A DNA stretch of 64,000 bases, taken from contig CM077820.1 in the NCBI GenBank assembly GCA_039720395.1, positions 10,019,338-10,083,337 of the forward strand, written 5' to 3'. The position numbers were made by a program, and so were the translations under genes. This document shows positions 32,336-43,016 of the stretch, one piece after another. This stretch comes from Liquidambar formosana. Lineage: Eukaryota; Streptophyta; Magnoliopsida; Saxifragales; Altingiaceae. Within the stretch, counting starts at the first letter, position 1, and every line of letters begins with the position of its first letter. A model generated the notes under the pieces. The model was not told where the DNA came from and did no database searches. It saw only the letters and a list, made by a program, of their open reading frames with translations.

Positions 32336-34213
32336 TAACACCTAACAAGCCCGTTGAATCCACACCGACACTCAAGACTTGGTAAGCCCAAACCTCGAGG
32401 CCCGTTCTATCAACTTTCGACCTAAGACCCAACTGACACTAACAGCGTGATTGGAGGAGTACTATGATCGGAATGCAACCTATTTGTCAACAAAGCAACA
32501 ATACTGACAGATCAGCGTAGATCTCAAGATGATTTGAACGGATGAATTAATCCTTAATCTCTAATAATGCATTGGATTTCTCGACAAGCGCATTAATTAT
32601 CGAAACCTGATCATTGACTAGTAGTCATGTTTGGTATTTTCTTTTAAAAGCTTAAGAACCAATTGCAGGTTTTCAAGAAAAAAAAATATATATATATATA
32701 TATCTTTACTCCTTCACTCCTTCATCTTCACATTCTCCAAATCTTCATTTCCTTAACTATGGCTTCCTCTTTTTTCTCCTAGAATCGCCCTGACCTCAAC
32801 GTTTGTACCAGATTCACAACCCAATGTTTGGCACCCAACGTTTTTAATGTACAATAAATCTATCACGGTTAATGATATTGTAATATACAACTTTGCGAAT
32901 GCAATAACAGTGGCAGAAGGCTCATCACTCTTCGTAATGAAATGATACCAGGTGAGACGTCTGACACAGATGTCATAAGGGACCCTATGACTCTAAGTGT
33001 TCAGGCCACTAAGGTCAATTCTAATATGGCTCGACGTTTGCACGCCAAAACTATGGAATTCTAAGACCTATGTGACCAGGTCACTCAATTGCTCTCTAGA
33101 GCCTATCAGAGGATGAGGGCTTTAAAAGAGGAGAATAGAGAGCTATAAAGGATTGTTAACTCCTACGCTAGTGGTCTCATGCCAAAAGTTGAGGAGTTGA
33201 AAAGGCTCAGGGGTCAAATTCTGGAATGGCACGAAAGGATCTTGAATGGGCTTTAGAGACAACCTCCAGTTGGTCCCTCCTATACTTCTCAAAATGCTAC
33301 GAATGAGTAACACTTCTTTTAACTAGAAATACATATCACAATAAACCAAAATACACAAAACGAGTTCTTCCTAAAAAAACGAATCGAAATACATAAAATG
33401 AAAACCAACTCCTAAAAATTATCAAAAATAAAGAATGTGCACTAGGAACAAATAACAGGATAAAATTTCAAGAAACACCATAAATGGAACCACTGCTATA
33501 ACTAGAATCTCTTCATGCACACAATACTCTAATATTCAGTAAACTAGTAAAATGAGAAGTATGTACCACAGGGGCATAAAAGTGAAAAACCCATTATTAC
33601 GAAAAAGATGTCGCAAATGAATTAAGAAATTCATTGTTGAAAAGATGAGGGTTTTAGGGAAGAATAATCATGGTTTTTTATAGAGAAGTCCTAACGGCTA
33701 GAAACAGTGACTTTCACGGCTATGAACAGTAAAACCCTTTTTTTATTTTCCTCTTCTTTTTTTTTAATGATTTTTTTTTATATTTTTTATTCCAACAATT
33801 TAAACAAGAGAATAAATTAATCAAAAGAATAAAAATAAAAAGCAGGCAGTACAACCGTCCTTGAATAAATGGTATAAAAAAATGTATATATATATATATA
33901 TATATATATAGTAATTATTAGAAGTAGGCGGTAGACCCAACCATAATAATAATAAGAATAATATAAAAAAAAATGGAATTTTTATAAGAAAGCGGTACAA
34001 CCGTCTTTAAATAAATAATATAAGTCAAGTTATGTTAATAGTCAAGTTATTGTTAATAGTCAAGTCTTTGTTAATCTATGTAGTCAACCAATTGTCTACA
34101 CAAGAAGAAAAGGAAAAAAAAACAAACATTAGTGACAATTCTAAACTAAGAATTATTGTAGAATATCAATTTCCGAATTAAAGCAATCATGCTGACAATG
34201 CCCGTCAACGATG
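32335..34213 (+). repeat. Left arm of the second inverted repeat
   Basis: Pairs in opposite orientation with 36117-38205; matching blocks include GCGTGATTGGAGGAGTACT (32445 and, reversed, 38020), the ACCATGGTT block (33668/36700) and the CTAAGAATTAT block (34146/36176). It carries a TA run at 33883-33910 and a decayed coiled-coil frame (33000-33310). Confidence 0.75.
33000..33310 (+). pseudogene. Decayed coiled-coil retroelement protein, left copy
   Basis: The plus-strand reading with stops includes MRALKEENREL and YASGLMPKVEELKRL, matching the better-kept inverted copy at 37111-37470. At least three stops interrupt it (for example after GILEF-like and ENREL positions). Function unknown; heptad-like Leu/Glu spacing suggests a coiled coil. 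Confidence 0.6.
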
Positions 34214-34389
34214 CCAAAAATTTGATTGTGTCAAAATCAATAACCCGTAAGATGTAAAATTTGAGTATAAGTGAGCATTGGATTATAAACCTTAGGGTTT
34301 TGCCTATAACAAGAAAGTTAACAATATCAGCATACTAAGGCAAAGTAGAAATAGCAAAAAGTTGCTCCAAAAAAGAATCTTTGATTAGC

Positions 34390-36150
34390 ATAATATCTAT
34401 AGAATTTCTACCTCTTCTTATCCTTTATGATGAGATTGAATTCTTAGAGTAAAGGATCCACCTAATTAAACAGGGCTCAGCATCCTTCTTGGAGAAAAGA
34501 TACGTAAGTGTAACGTGATCAGTGAAGACAACAATAGGGGATCCCAACACATAGGCTCGAAATTTGTCCAAGGCAAAAACTACAACAAGCAACTCTTTCT
34601 CAGTGGTGGTGTAATTTATTTGAGCATCATTTAGAATCTTGCTTACATAGTAAATGACATGTGTTTCTTATCCTTCTGCTGCCCTAACATGGCACCTACA
34701 GCAAATCACTTGCATCACACATGACCTCAAATAGCAAGGTCCAATCAAGAGTTTGCATAATAGGTGCTGATGTGAGCATGCTCTTAAGCTTATCAAAACT
34801 TCTTGACAAACCTTACTCCATTCAAATGGGACTCCCTAACCAAGGAGATTACATAAGGGTTTAGAGGTAGTGCTGAAGTCTTTGATAAACCTCCTATAAC
34901 AACCACCAAGAAATGAGCTAATGTCTTTGATAGACTTAGGAGTGGGTAAGTTTGCTATCAACTCTATCCTAACTCTATCCACTTCAATACCTTTTTAAGA
35001 CACTATGTGACCCAACACAATTCCTTGTGTCACCATGAAGTGACATTTTTCCCAATTTAGAACAAAGTTCTTTTCCTTACATCTTTCCAAAACTTTTTCT
35101 AGATCCTCCAGGTCTCAAATAAATCTCCAAAGACGGAAAAATCATTCATAAAGACTTCAACAATCTTTTCCACCATAAATTCCCATCATACATCTTTGAA
35201 AAGTGCCTAGTGCATTACATAACCTGAATGGCATTCTTCTGAAAGCAAAAGTTCCAAATGGACAAGTGAAGGTGGTCTTCTCTTGGTCCTTTAGATGCTA
35301 TACAATTTAATTTTACCTTGAGTATCCGTCAAGAAAACATAAGAAAGTTTGACTAGCAACTCTCTATTGGACTTGATCAATAAATGGGAATGGGAATAGT
35401 CTTTCCTAGTTGAAGAGTTGAGCTTCCTATAATCAATGCATACCTTCCAACCCATAGTGACACGAGTTGGGATCAACTCATCCTTCTCATTCTTAACAAC
35501 TGTAATTCCCGACTTTTTGGCGACGACTTGTATGGGGCTTACCTACTTGCTATCAACAATAGGGTAAATGATGCCCACATCTAGCAATTTGAGCACTTCC
35601 TTCAAAACCACGTCCTTCATGATGTGATTTAATCGACGTTAAAGCTCACAAGAAGGTTTAGCATTTTCCTACAAATAGATTCTCTGAGTACAAATCATGG
35701 GACTGATTCCTTTGATGTCAACTATTGTCTACCCTATAGCACTTTGGTGAGTTTTCAAAACTACAAGCAATTTTTGTTCTCGCTCTAGCCCAAGACTAGA
35801 AGAAATGACCACTGAGAATGTTTCATCATCACCTAGAAAAGCATACTTCAATGTTGAATGTAGATGTTTCAAATCAAGCTTAGGTGATTCAACACTAGAA
35901 GGCATGGTCTTTCTCTCAAGGGGTGACAACTCTTCAAATCCTTGGTGTCCATCCATTAACTTCCAAAACTTTTGAAGAATCAAGCAAATAGTATAAAAAC
36001 TCTACTTCAGGATCCTCATGTTCCTTACATTCCCTAGCATTCACAAGACATGACTCTAAAGGGTCATCAAAAAGTAACATATCTATATGGCTTTGTACAA
36101 GGGTGTCTATTCTATTAGCACCGTTGCTAAGGACTGTCAACACAATTGCT
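34390..36150 (-). pseudogene. Decayed Ty3/gypsy (Athila-like) pol fragment
   Basis: Read on the minus strand in several frames: LKYAFLGDDETF near 35840, QSAIGWT-like text near 35730, then PTRVTMGWKVCIDYRKLNS (about 35425-35475), the reverse transcriptase block of the Athila/Tat group. Further left, 34440-34650 gives RNase H text (TTTEKELLVVVFALDKF-like). Stops and frame changes are frequent, so it is not functional. It occupies the roughly 1.9-kb spacer between the inverted arms, suggesting an old gypsy element at the core of the structure. Confidence 0.8.
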
Positions 36151-36425
36151 TTAATTAGAAAATTGATATTCTATGATAATTCTTAGTTTAGAATTGTTAC
36201 TAATGTTTTTTCTTTCTTTCTTGTGCAAATAATTAGTTGACTATACAGATTAACAAAGACTTGACTATTAACATGACTATAAACAATACATTGACTATTA
36301 ACATAACTTGACTTATACTATTTATTCAAGGACAATTGTACCGCCTGCTTAAAATAATTCTTTTTTTTTATTATTCGTATTATTATTATTATTATGGCCG
36401 GTTCTACCACCTATTTCTAATAATT

Positions 36426-36467
<42 letters not shown>

Positions 36468-38205
36468 ATTTGTTTATACTATTTATTCAAGGACGGTTGT
36501 ATCGTCTGCTTTTTATTTTTATTATTTATTTCTTTGTATATATTTATTCTCTTCTTTTTTTTTTGATTATTTTATTCTCTTGTTTAAATTGTTGGAATAA
36601 AAAAAATCATTATAAAAATAAATAAATATAAAAAATAAAAAATAAAAAGAAGAGAAAAACCATGGTTATTCCTAGCCGTTAGAACTTCTCTATAATAAAA
36701 ACCATGGTTATTCTTCCCCAAAACGCTCATCTCTACAACAATGAATTTCCTAATTCATTTGCGACGTCTTTTTTCTGATAATAGGTTTTTCACTTTCATG
36801 TTCCCGTAGTACATACTTGTCATTCTACTAGTCTACTGGATATTAGAGTACTGTGTGCATGAAGATATTCCAGTTGTGACAGTGGTTCCATTTCTGGTAG
36901 TTTCTTGAAATTTTCCCCTATTATTTGCTCCTGGTGTACATTCTTTACTTTCGATAATTTTTAGAAATTGGTTTTCATTTTATATATTTTGGTTTGTCTT
37001 TTTTAGGAAGAAGTCATTTTGTGTATTTTGGTTTGTTGTGATATATATTTCTAGTTTGTTATACGTTTATGAGTAGTATTTTATTGTGTCCATTTTTTTT
37101 TATTTTGAATTTAGAAATGCTTATAATCATTATCATTAGATTCCAGCAATAATAATAATAATAGAGAAGTGCTACTCTTTCGTAGCATTTTAAGAAGTAT
37201 TGGAGAGACTAACCGTCTCTGAAGCTCATTCAAGATCCTTTCGTGTCGCTCTAGAATTTGATTCCTTGAACCTTCTAACTGCTCGACTCTTGACATGAGA
37301 CCACTAGCGTAGGAGTCCACAATCCTTTTTAATTCTCGGTTCTCCTCTCTCAAAGCCTTCATCCTCCGATGGGCTTTAGAGAGCAATCCCTGAGGGCAAG
37401 TGACCTGGTCACACAGGCCTAGAATTCCAGTTCTAGCGTGTAGAAGTCGAGCCATATTAGAAGTGACCATAGTAGCCTAAACACTTAGAGCCATAGAGTC
37501 CGTTATGATATCTGTGTTAGACCTCTCACCCATTATCATCTCACGAGAAGTGATAAGCCCCTCTACTATTGCTGTTGCATTCGCAAAGTTATATATCACA
37601 ATATCATTAACCGTGATAGGTTTATTGTACAGTTAAAAACGTTGAGTGCCAATCATCGAATTGTGAATCTAACACAACGTTGAAGTTAGGACAATTCTAG
37701 GAAGAAATCAGGAAGAAGCCATAGTTAAGGAAGTAAAGATTTAGAGAATGTAAAGATGGAGTGAAGGATTGAAGACTTTTTTTTTTTTCTTTTTCTTTTT
37801 TTTTTTGAAAACTTGCAATTGGTTCTTAAACTTTTAAAAGAAAACACCAAATATAACTGTCAGCCAATGATCAGATTTCGATAATCAATGCACTGTCGAA
37901 AAATCCAATGCATTAATAGATATTAAGAATTAATTAATCCATTCAAATCAATCTTGAAATCTACGCTAATCTATCAGTACTGTTGCTTTATTGACAAATT
38001 AACTACACCTTGATCGCAGTACTCCTCCAATCACGCTGTCAACGTCAGTTGAGTCTTAGGTTGAAAGTTGACATAACGAGCCTCGAGGGTTGGGCATATC
38101 AAGTCCGAGGTGTCCAGGTGAATTAAACAGGCTCGTCTAGCGTTATTTGGTTGGAGGAACACCAACCCAATATTCGCCCGTCAACGAGAATGGGAGGTGG
38201 AGTAG
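36117..38205 (-). repeat. Right arm of the second inverted repeat
   Basis: Reverse complement of 32335-34213. Its outer end (about 38150-38205, reversed) also resembles the outer end of the first repeat at 25575-25620 (CCTCCCA.TCT...GGGC.AATATTGGG), so the whole 12.6-kb complex has terminal inverted homology. TA run at 36428-36463. Confidence 0.75.
37111..37490 (-). pseudogene. Coiled-coil retroelement protein fragment, right copy
   Basis: An open frame of 119 codons with heptad-like stretches (MKALREENRELKRIV, VEQLEGSRNQI). The frame continues upstream only with stops. It is the inverted partner of 33000-33310. No known domain is recognised; plant gypsy elements sometimes carry extra frames of this type. 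Confidence 0.55.
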
Positions 38206-38206
38206 G

Positions 38207-38242
<36 letters not shown>
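38207..38242. repeat. TA microsatellite
   Basis: About 18 TA units immediately outside the right end of the inverted complex. Similar runs are at 33883-33910, 36428-36463 and 38846-38864. Confidence 0.9.
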
Positions 38243-38245
<3 letters not shown>

Positions 38246-38447
38246 TCAAAAAATTAAAATTAAAATTATGTGGGGAATGTTAGTTATAATTTTAAATTAA
38301 ACATAATCATTACAACTGTTTCTAATTTTAATGTTTTGATTATTTTAATTGAATCATCATTACAATTAAACATAATCATTACACTTTAAAATTAAATTAA
38401 TAAAATTGATCAGGGCTCATTATTAAATGGCTGTTGCATGTACAAAC

Positions 38448-38819
38448 TAAGAGCATCTCTTAAAGAAGTAGCAAAATTGAAGTAGTGAATTGTACTCTAC
38501 TATCTAAAAGGTAGCATTTTGCTACCTTCTTTAAAAATGAGAGTTCCAAAAGATGTAGCAATCCACTAATATTTTAATATTATTTTAAGTTTTTAAACCT
38601 TTCAATTTTTTGGAATGAATACTATACAACAATTTCTTGGTAAGCCTTTCAATTTTTTATTGTCAAACAAAGATTTGCTATATTCTTTCTCTTACTAGAA
38701 ATTTGCAGAGAAAGAAAGTAATAGCAAAATTAAAAAGGCATTTTGCTTCCCTTGTGAAACTCTTAAAAAAGGAATGGGTAGCAAATTTGAAGTTGCTACC
38801 GCTGTAGGAGATGCTCTAA
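38448..38819. mobile_element. PIF/Harbinger-like MITE
   Basis: TAA at 38448-38450 and 38817-38819 flank a 366-bp element whose ends are inverted: GAGCATCTC at 38451-38459 and GAGATGCTC at 38808-38816. Inner arms are also inverted (AAGTAGCAAAATTGAAGTAG against CAAATTTGAAGTTGCTACC). A 3-bp TAA target and GAGCATCTC ends are typical of Tourist/Harbinger MITEs. No coding capacity. Confidence 0.8.
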
Positions 38820-38832
38820 TACTCATACATAC

Positions 38833-38865
<33 letters not shown>

Positions 38866-38871
38866 GTGCAT

Positions 38872-38957
38872 GTGTAGTAGAAACAAGAGGAGGAGATCTT
38901 CTCGTCTCATATCTGTGTAGTAGAAACAAGAGGAGGAGATGTTCTCGTCTCATATCT
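38872..38957. repeat. Tandem duplication, 43-bp period
   Basis: GTGTAGTAGAAACAAGAGG begins at 38872 and 38915; the two units differ by about one base (ATCTTCTCG against ATGTTCTCG). A tetranucleotide CATA run lies just before (38823-38845). Confidence 0.85.
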
Positions 38958-38999
38958 CCATCACTCATTTTGAGTTTATATATATATATATATATATAA

Positions 39000-40420
39000 A
39001 TATATGAGCACTGGGAGATTTAAGGTCTTATCTGCACCGGCGACGGTGGGCAGGGGTTCCGACGGCAACAGTAACCCCGGCGGCTCGTCAGATCTGAGGT
39101 GTGGTAGCGGGGCTTGCCGGCGACGACTTGCAGCAGCAAAGCGGCCTCGACTGCGGGGAGCTCAACTGCGGGAGCTCGTCGACGTTGGTCTTTGGGTGAG
39201 ATCGACGGCTATGGGTCGGATCTGCTTCGACCGAGAACTATGGCAGCGATGGCTGGGCAGTTGTAGCTGACGGCGGCAGAGAGGGTCGTCGGTGGGGTTA
39301 TGGCCGACGACTTGAGAGAGGTGGTGTGGTGGCTTCCGACTCTGTGAGCTGGCTTTGGTTGCTCTGAGATCGACGGTGATGACCCAACGACGGTGATGGT
39401 GGTCGATGATTTCACTGATGAAGGTTCTCTGTGTTTGGTTGGGGTTAGGGTTTTGTATATGGGTTTGGTTTTGGGTTTGGCAATGGAGCTGTGGCGGTTA
39501 GAGTTTTGTATGGGTCGCTCTGAGATCGATGGTGGACGCAGGGCTGGTTGTTGCACGATGATGGTGGTTCACGTTTATCAATTGATGGCAGTGAGGAAGC
39601 TCAACGACTAGACCTTGCCGGCGAGATCATCGGCGGTTTGTTTACAGCAGCTCGACGATGGTGGGTTAAAGGCGGCGGTCTCCGGCAGCTGTGGAGATCG
39701 ACGGCGACGCGACAGAGACGGATCGTCGGCGACGAGAGTGGAGTGATGGCAGTGGGTTCCGACTTTCGAGTGCAACTTAGGCTTGTAGCTTGCGACTTCG
39801 ATGGCTCGAAGGCTTGAGGGTTTTGGGTATGACGTCGGTGATGGGTTTGGGTTGAGGGTAGGGTACGATTTGGGTATATGAGGGTTATGGTTGCGAGTTT
39901 GATTCGCTGATATGGGTTTGGGTTTCTTCTTTTTTTTCTAGTCTAACCTGTTGAGGTTAGCGACTGGGTTAGTGTTTGATGGGGAGCTTGGCAGAGCGAG
40001 CCGATGGTGGGGGTTGGTTTTGCCATGGAGAAGGTGGCTGTGTATTGGTGCGTTAGGAACGAAGGCTGAAGGTTCAACGGCATTATGACGTCGGTGAGCG
40101 ACGCGAAATCAGATCTGGTGGCTCATCGACGATGGAAATGGTTGATGCAGATGGCGGCACTTCAACCGACGCTTGCGGTTCACGGCGGGGAGAGTCGTCG
40201 ACGGCAAAGGGGTCTCGACGGCGGGGATCGATGGATCGACGGCAACGGTGGACGTCGATTTGCGAACCCAGACCTGGTGACGGCAAAGAGGGAGGATTAA
40301 TGGTTTAATGCGTGGATCGGTATTTTGGTGGTGTGTGGGTGTAAGGGAAGAGGATTGTGGGTTTCTGATTTGGATGAGAGAGAGATGGAGGACTGTTCTG
40401 CCATGCGTGGATCGGGATTT
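39000..40420 (-). other. GC-rich segment, possible internal part of a non-autonomous copia-type element
   Basis: The base composition (rich in CGACGG/CCGTCG words) differs sharply from the neighbours and keeps several frames open on both strands by chance. No known domain is seen. Read on the minus strand it follows directly after a primer-binding site and LTR (40421-40720), so it could be the internal region of a truncated element without gag or pol. No second LTR is found at its left end. Confidence 0.4.
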
Positions 40421-40433
40421 GGCTCTGATATCA
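40421..40433 (-). other. Primer-binding site (Met tRNA type), antisense
   Basis: On the minus strand TGATATCAGAGCC lies 5 bases past the LTR end; it differs by one base from TGGTATCAGAGCC, the usual initiator Met tRNA primer site. Confidence 0.6.
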
Positions 40434-40438
40434 ATTGA

Positions 40439-40720
40439 TGTAAAACCAGAGAAGAGAAATAAAGGAAATGGGGACAGAGAAGAGCAGAGAAAAGAGAGAA
40501 GAACAGGGGGAAAGAAGATTTCAATTCTTCTCAAACTTAACAATTCTTGCCTTTAAATAAGCTACAATCATAAACAAGGATAAAATAAAGACAATAAGAT
40601 AAAATAACAAACTATAAAGTAAACGAGCACCGAAAGAAGTGGCGCCGAAAGCATGTCGAGAAGTGGCGTTTTAAACCTGATGATCCTCACAATACCTACC
40701 ACACCCACTAACTAAAATCA
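40439..40720 (-). repeat. Copia-type LTR (probably 5' LTR of a truncated element)
   Basis: On the minus strand it ends GGTTTTACA next to the primer site. The other end is near 40712-40720 (GTGTGGTAGGTATTGTGAGG), though a 72-bp tandem duplication there (GGCGTTTTAAACCTGATG at 40675 and 40747) blurs the border. No partner LTR is in the window. Confidence 0.5.
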
Positions 40721-40830
40721 AAAAGAAAATAAGCTACAAGACTATTGGCGTTTTAAACCTGATGATCCTCACAATACCTACCACGCCCACTTCACTGAAA
40801 AAAAAAAAAAAAAAAAAAAGAAAGAAAGAG

Positions 40831-40962
40831 AGCCACTAGTCTAGTCTAATAATAATAATAATAATAATAGAGGATGAGAAAAATTGATAAAAATAAGATA
40901 AATTAGGAGTTCGTACCTTACCAATGTACCCAAAAAAAATTAAAAAAAAAACAAAAACAAAT
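40831..40962 (+). mobile_element. tRNA-derived SINE, copy 1 (degenerate)
   Basis: AGCCACTAGTCTAGTCTAAT, an AAT microsatellite, then AAAATAAGATAAATTAGGAGTTCG and CCAATGTACCC with an A tail. It aligns with the SINE at 55457-55585. The B box is decayed (AGGAGTTCGTACC). The poly-A at 40798-40819 just before may be the tail of another insertion. Confidence 0.6.
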
Positions 40963-41951
40963 GCTGAAAGCATATCTAGAGTGGAGCGTGATCTCCATCA
41001 TTTTCCAAGCAAAAAATATATTTGAGAGAGAGAGAGAGATTAAAAATAGATCATACAATTGAGATTTGAGAGGAAAGGAAGAAAGGGTTGGGGTTTGAGC
41101 TTGGTTTTTGGCTTTCGAGTGTAGCGTGTTGTCTCCACAGATTTGGTTCTTCTCCAGCAAAATTTGTTTGGGTTGTTCTTATGGTGAGAGGTTGAGTTTT
41201 TAAAAGTTTGAAGAGGTAGGTAACCTTTCATTTTCTCCATTGTTTGTATAAACTCAAGTTTTGGATATAAACTTGGGTAGAGAACCATTGTATTCTTGTT
41301 TTGATACAGTGGATTTGCTCAGAGCTTGTCCCATGATTTTTCCTTCTACATCGGAGGGTTTTTTATGCATGTCTGGGTTTTCTTGTGAGTTTGCCTTCAC
41401 TACTGTTCTCTAGGTGTTTGATAAATTTCCTCCTCATAGACTCTATTGTTTGATTGTTGCTTGAATGGCTTGGGGATTGCTACTAGTGCTTTCATAGTGT
41501 ATTTGTGTTACTTAGTTCACGAGTCAACTTGTTTGTCTGAAGTGAATTTGTATTATATTAATTCACACATCAGACTTCTATATTTGTGGCCCAGCACATG
41601 ATAGATCCATTTTTTTCCAGAAAATTGGTTTCAAGGCCAAAAAACTTCCATGAACAATCCTCTAGCAATTTTTGAGTTATAGTGTCGCCAATTGGGTGAT
41701 ATCTCTTTTGAATCCTTGTAGATGACAGTCAATGCCCATCCAATCTCAAAAACTGTGAAATTTGGCTTCAAAGGATTTTAATCCATATAGATAATGGTTA
41801 ATGTCCATCCATTGTTCAAGATATTGGCATTTAAAGTTAAAATAACTACTGACATTTGAATCTACATGGTTTATGGTCAGGATTCCCATCCATTTTTCAC
41901 GAAAATGGATTTAAGGCCACAAGACTACCATTCACAAACACTAGCAATTTT

Positions 41952-42127
41952 TTATCTATAGACGGGGAATGCACATAGTTGGAGCCCTTGATCCATGTGA
42001 AGGGTGAACATGGTTCGACACGTAGCTTCCTTAGTCTCATCCACAAGTTTGAATTTGAAGAAGTTGAGGAGAACAGCATCCAAGATCTTCATTTGCCTAT
42101 AAGCAAATTCCTTCCCTAAGCAAATCC
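41952..42127 (-). pseudogene. CYP704 type B exon 6 remnant in a chimeric junction
   Basis: On the minus strand it reads from [13 protein letters not shown] of the heme region to a TAA at 41952-41954, so exon 6 itself is open but lacks its 5' end. Upstream, at 42127, P450 homology stops abruptly and gives way to sequence like 7893-8500 (upstream flank of a type B gene). Exons 1-5 are absent. The left side (41040-41950) parallels 9830-10790. It marks a recombination between module copies. Confidence 0.85.
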
Positions 42128-43016
42128 TTACCCCACATTAACAGTCTCCCATCTCTCGTACTGTTACGGTGAATTGGCGCCAATATTATGATATTGGGTT
42201 GTCCGGCTTTATCCAAAAAAGAAAAAAAAAATTGACATTGGGTTGTCCAGAAGTGTTAAGTTAAATATATTGGCAGAAGAAATGGCCGTATTTGAAATTC
42301 TTTCATGTTTAGTAAGTCCTCTCCATAATACAAATAAGTTAAACAAATCATGAACACTGAAGGTGTGACCAAAAGAAACTTCTAAGAAAAATGACTGGCT
42401 AATGGTCATGTTTTATTTCAGGCATTTGAAGTGGAAAGATTGCATGGGTGAATGAAAATTACTACCTGGGTACAGCCTTAGAGGGATTCTTCCTTGAAGT
42501 TGCCTATTAAAAATAGCCTTAAATGTTATACACGGATTCACTTATTAACACTCTGGAAAGTACTGAAAATTTGTGCGAGAGTTTGTTTTCGATCTTTGAA
42601 AATTAAGCTTCGTTTTGTGTTTGGAAGATGGTAGGTCCTGGAAAGCCCCCACTACCATTATGCTGGCTGTGGCTATATGCATACTTTGTCGATAACGAGT
42701 AAAATCTTATTTGAAATGATGGAAACTGACTTCCCTGATTAATTTTTGTGATGCCATTTACCATGAAGTATCAACCTTATTCATATCATCTTATGCTAAA
42801 ACTTCAATACTATATCCTGCAAATATCAGAAGTTCAGTAATATAATATGTAGCCTCTTTAATAATGAGAACGCAACTTGTTTTTCATGATTTTTTTTCTA
42901 TTGAAACAAACAAAGCCTTCCTATTACACTAGTGTGTTGTAACATCATATCGTTTGATTCTTTCAAGTCCTATACAAAAGGTACTATGGGCAGTGAGCTG
43001 AGAAACGTTCAAGCAT
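42128..43016. other. Chimeric flank leading into the second intact pair
   Basis: 42128-42620 matches 7893-8500. It includes the micro-insertion duplicate at 42189-42248 (16-bp flanks, one mismatch, insert beginning GGCTTTATCC and then A-rich). 42620-43016 is the 3' flank of the type A gene. No other gene seen. Confidence 0.6.

Noticed and set aside
39004..39817. Several overlapping frames of 70-115 codons on both strands
   Set aside because: The GC-rich, low-complexity composition makes stops rare; no recognisable domain, splice pattern or conservation.
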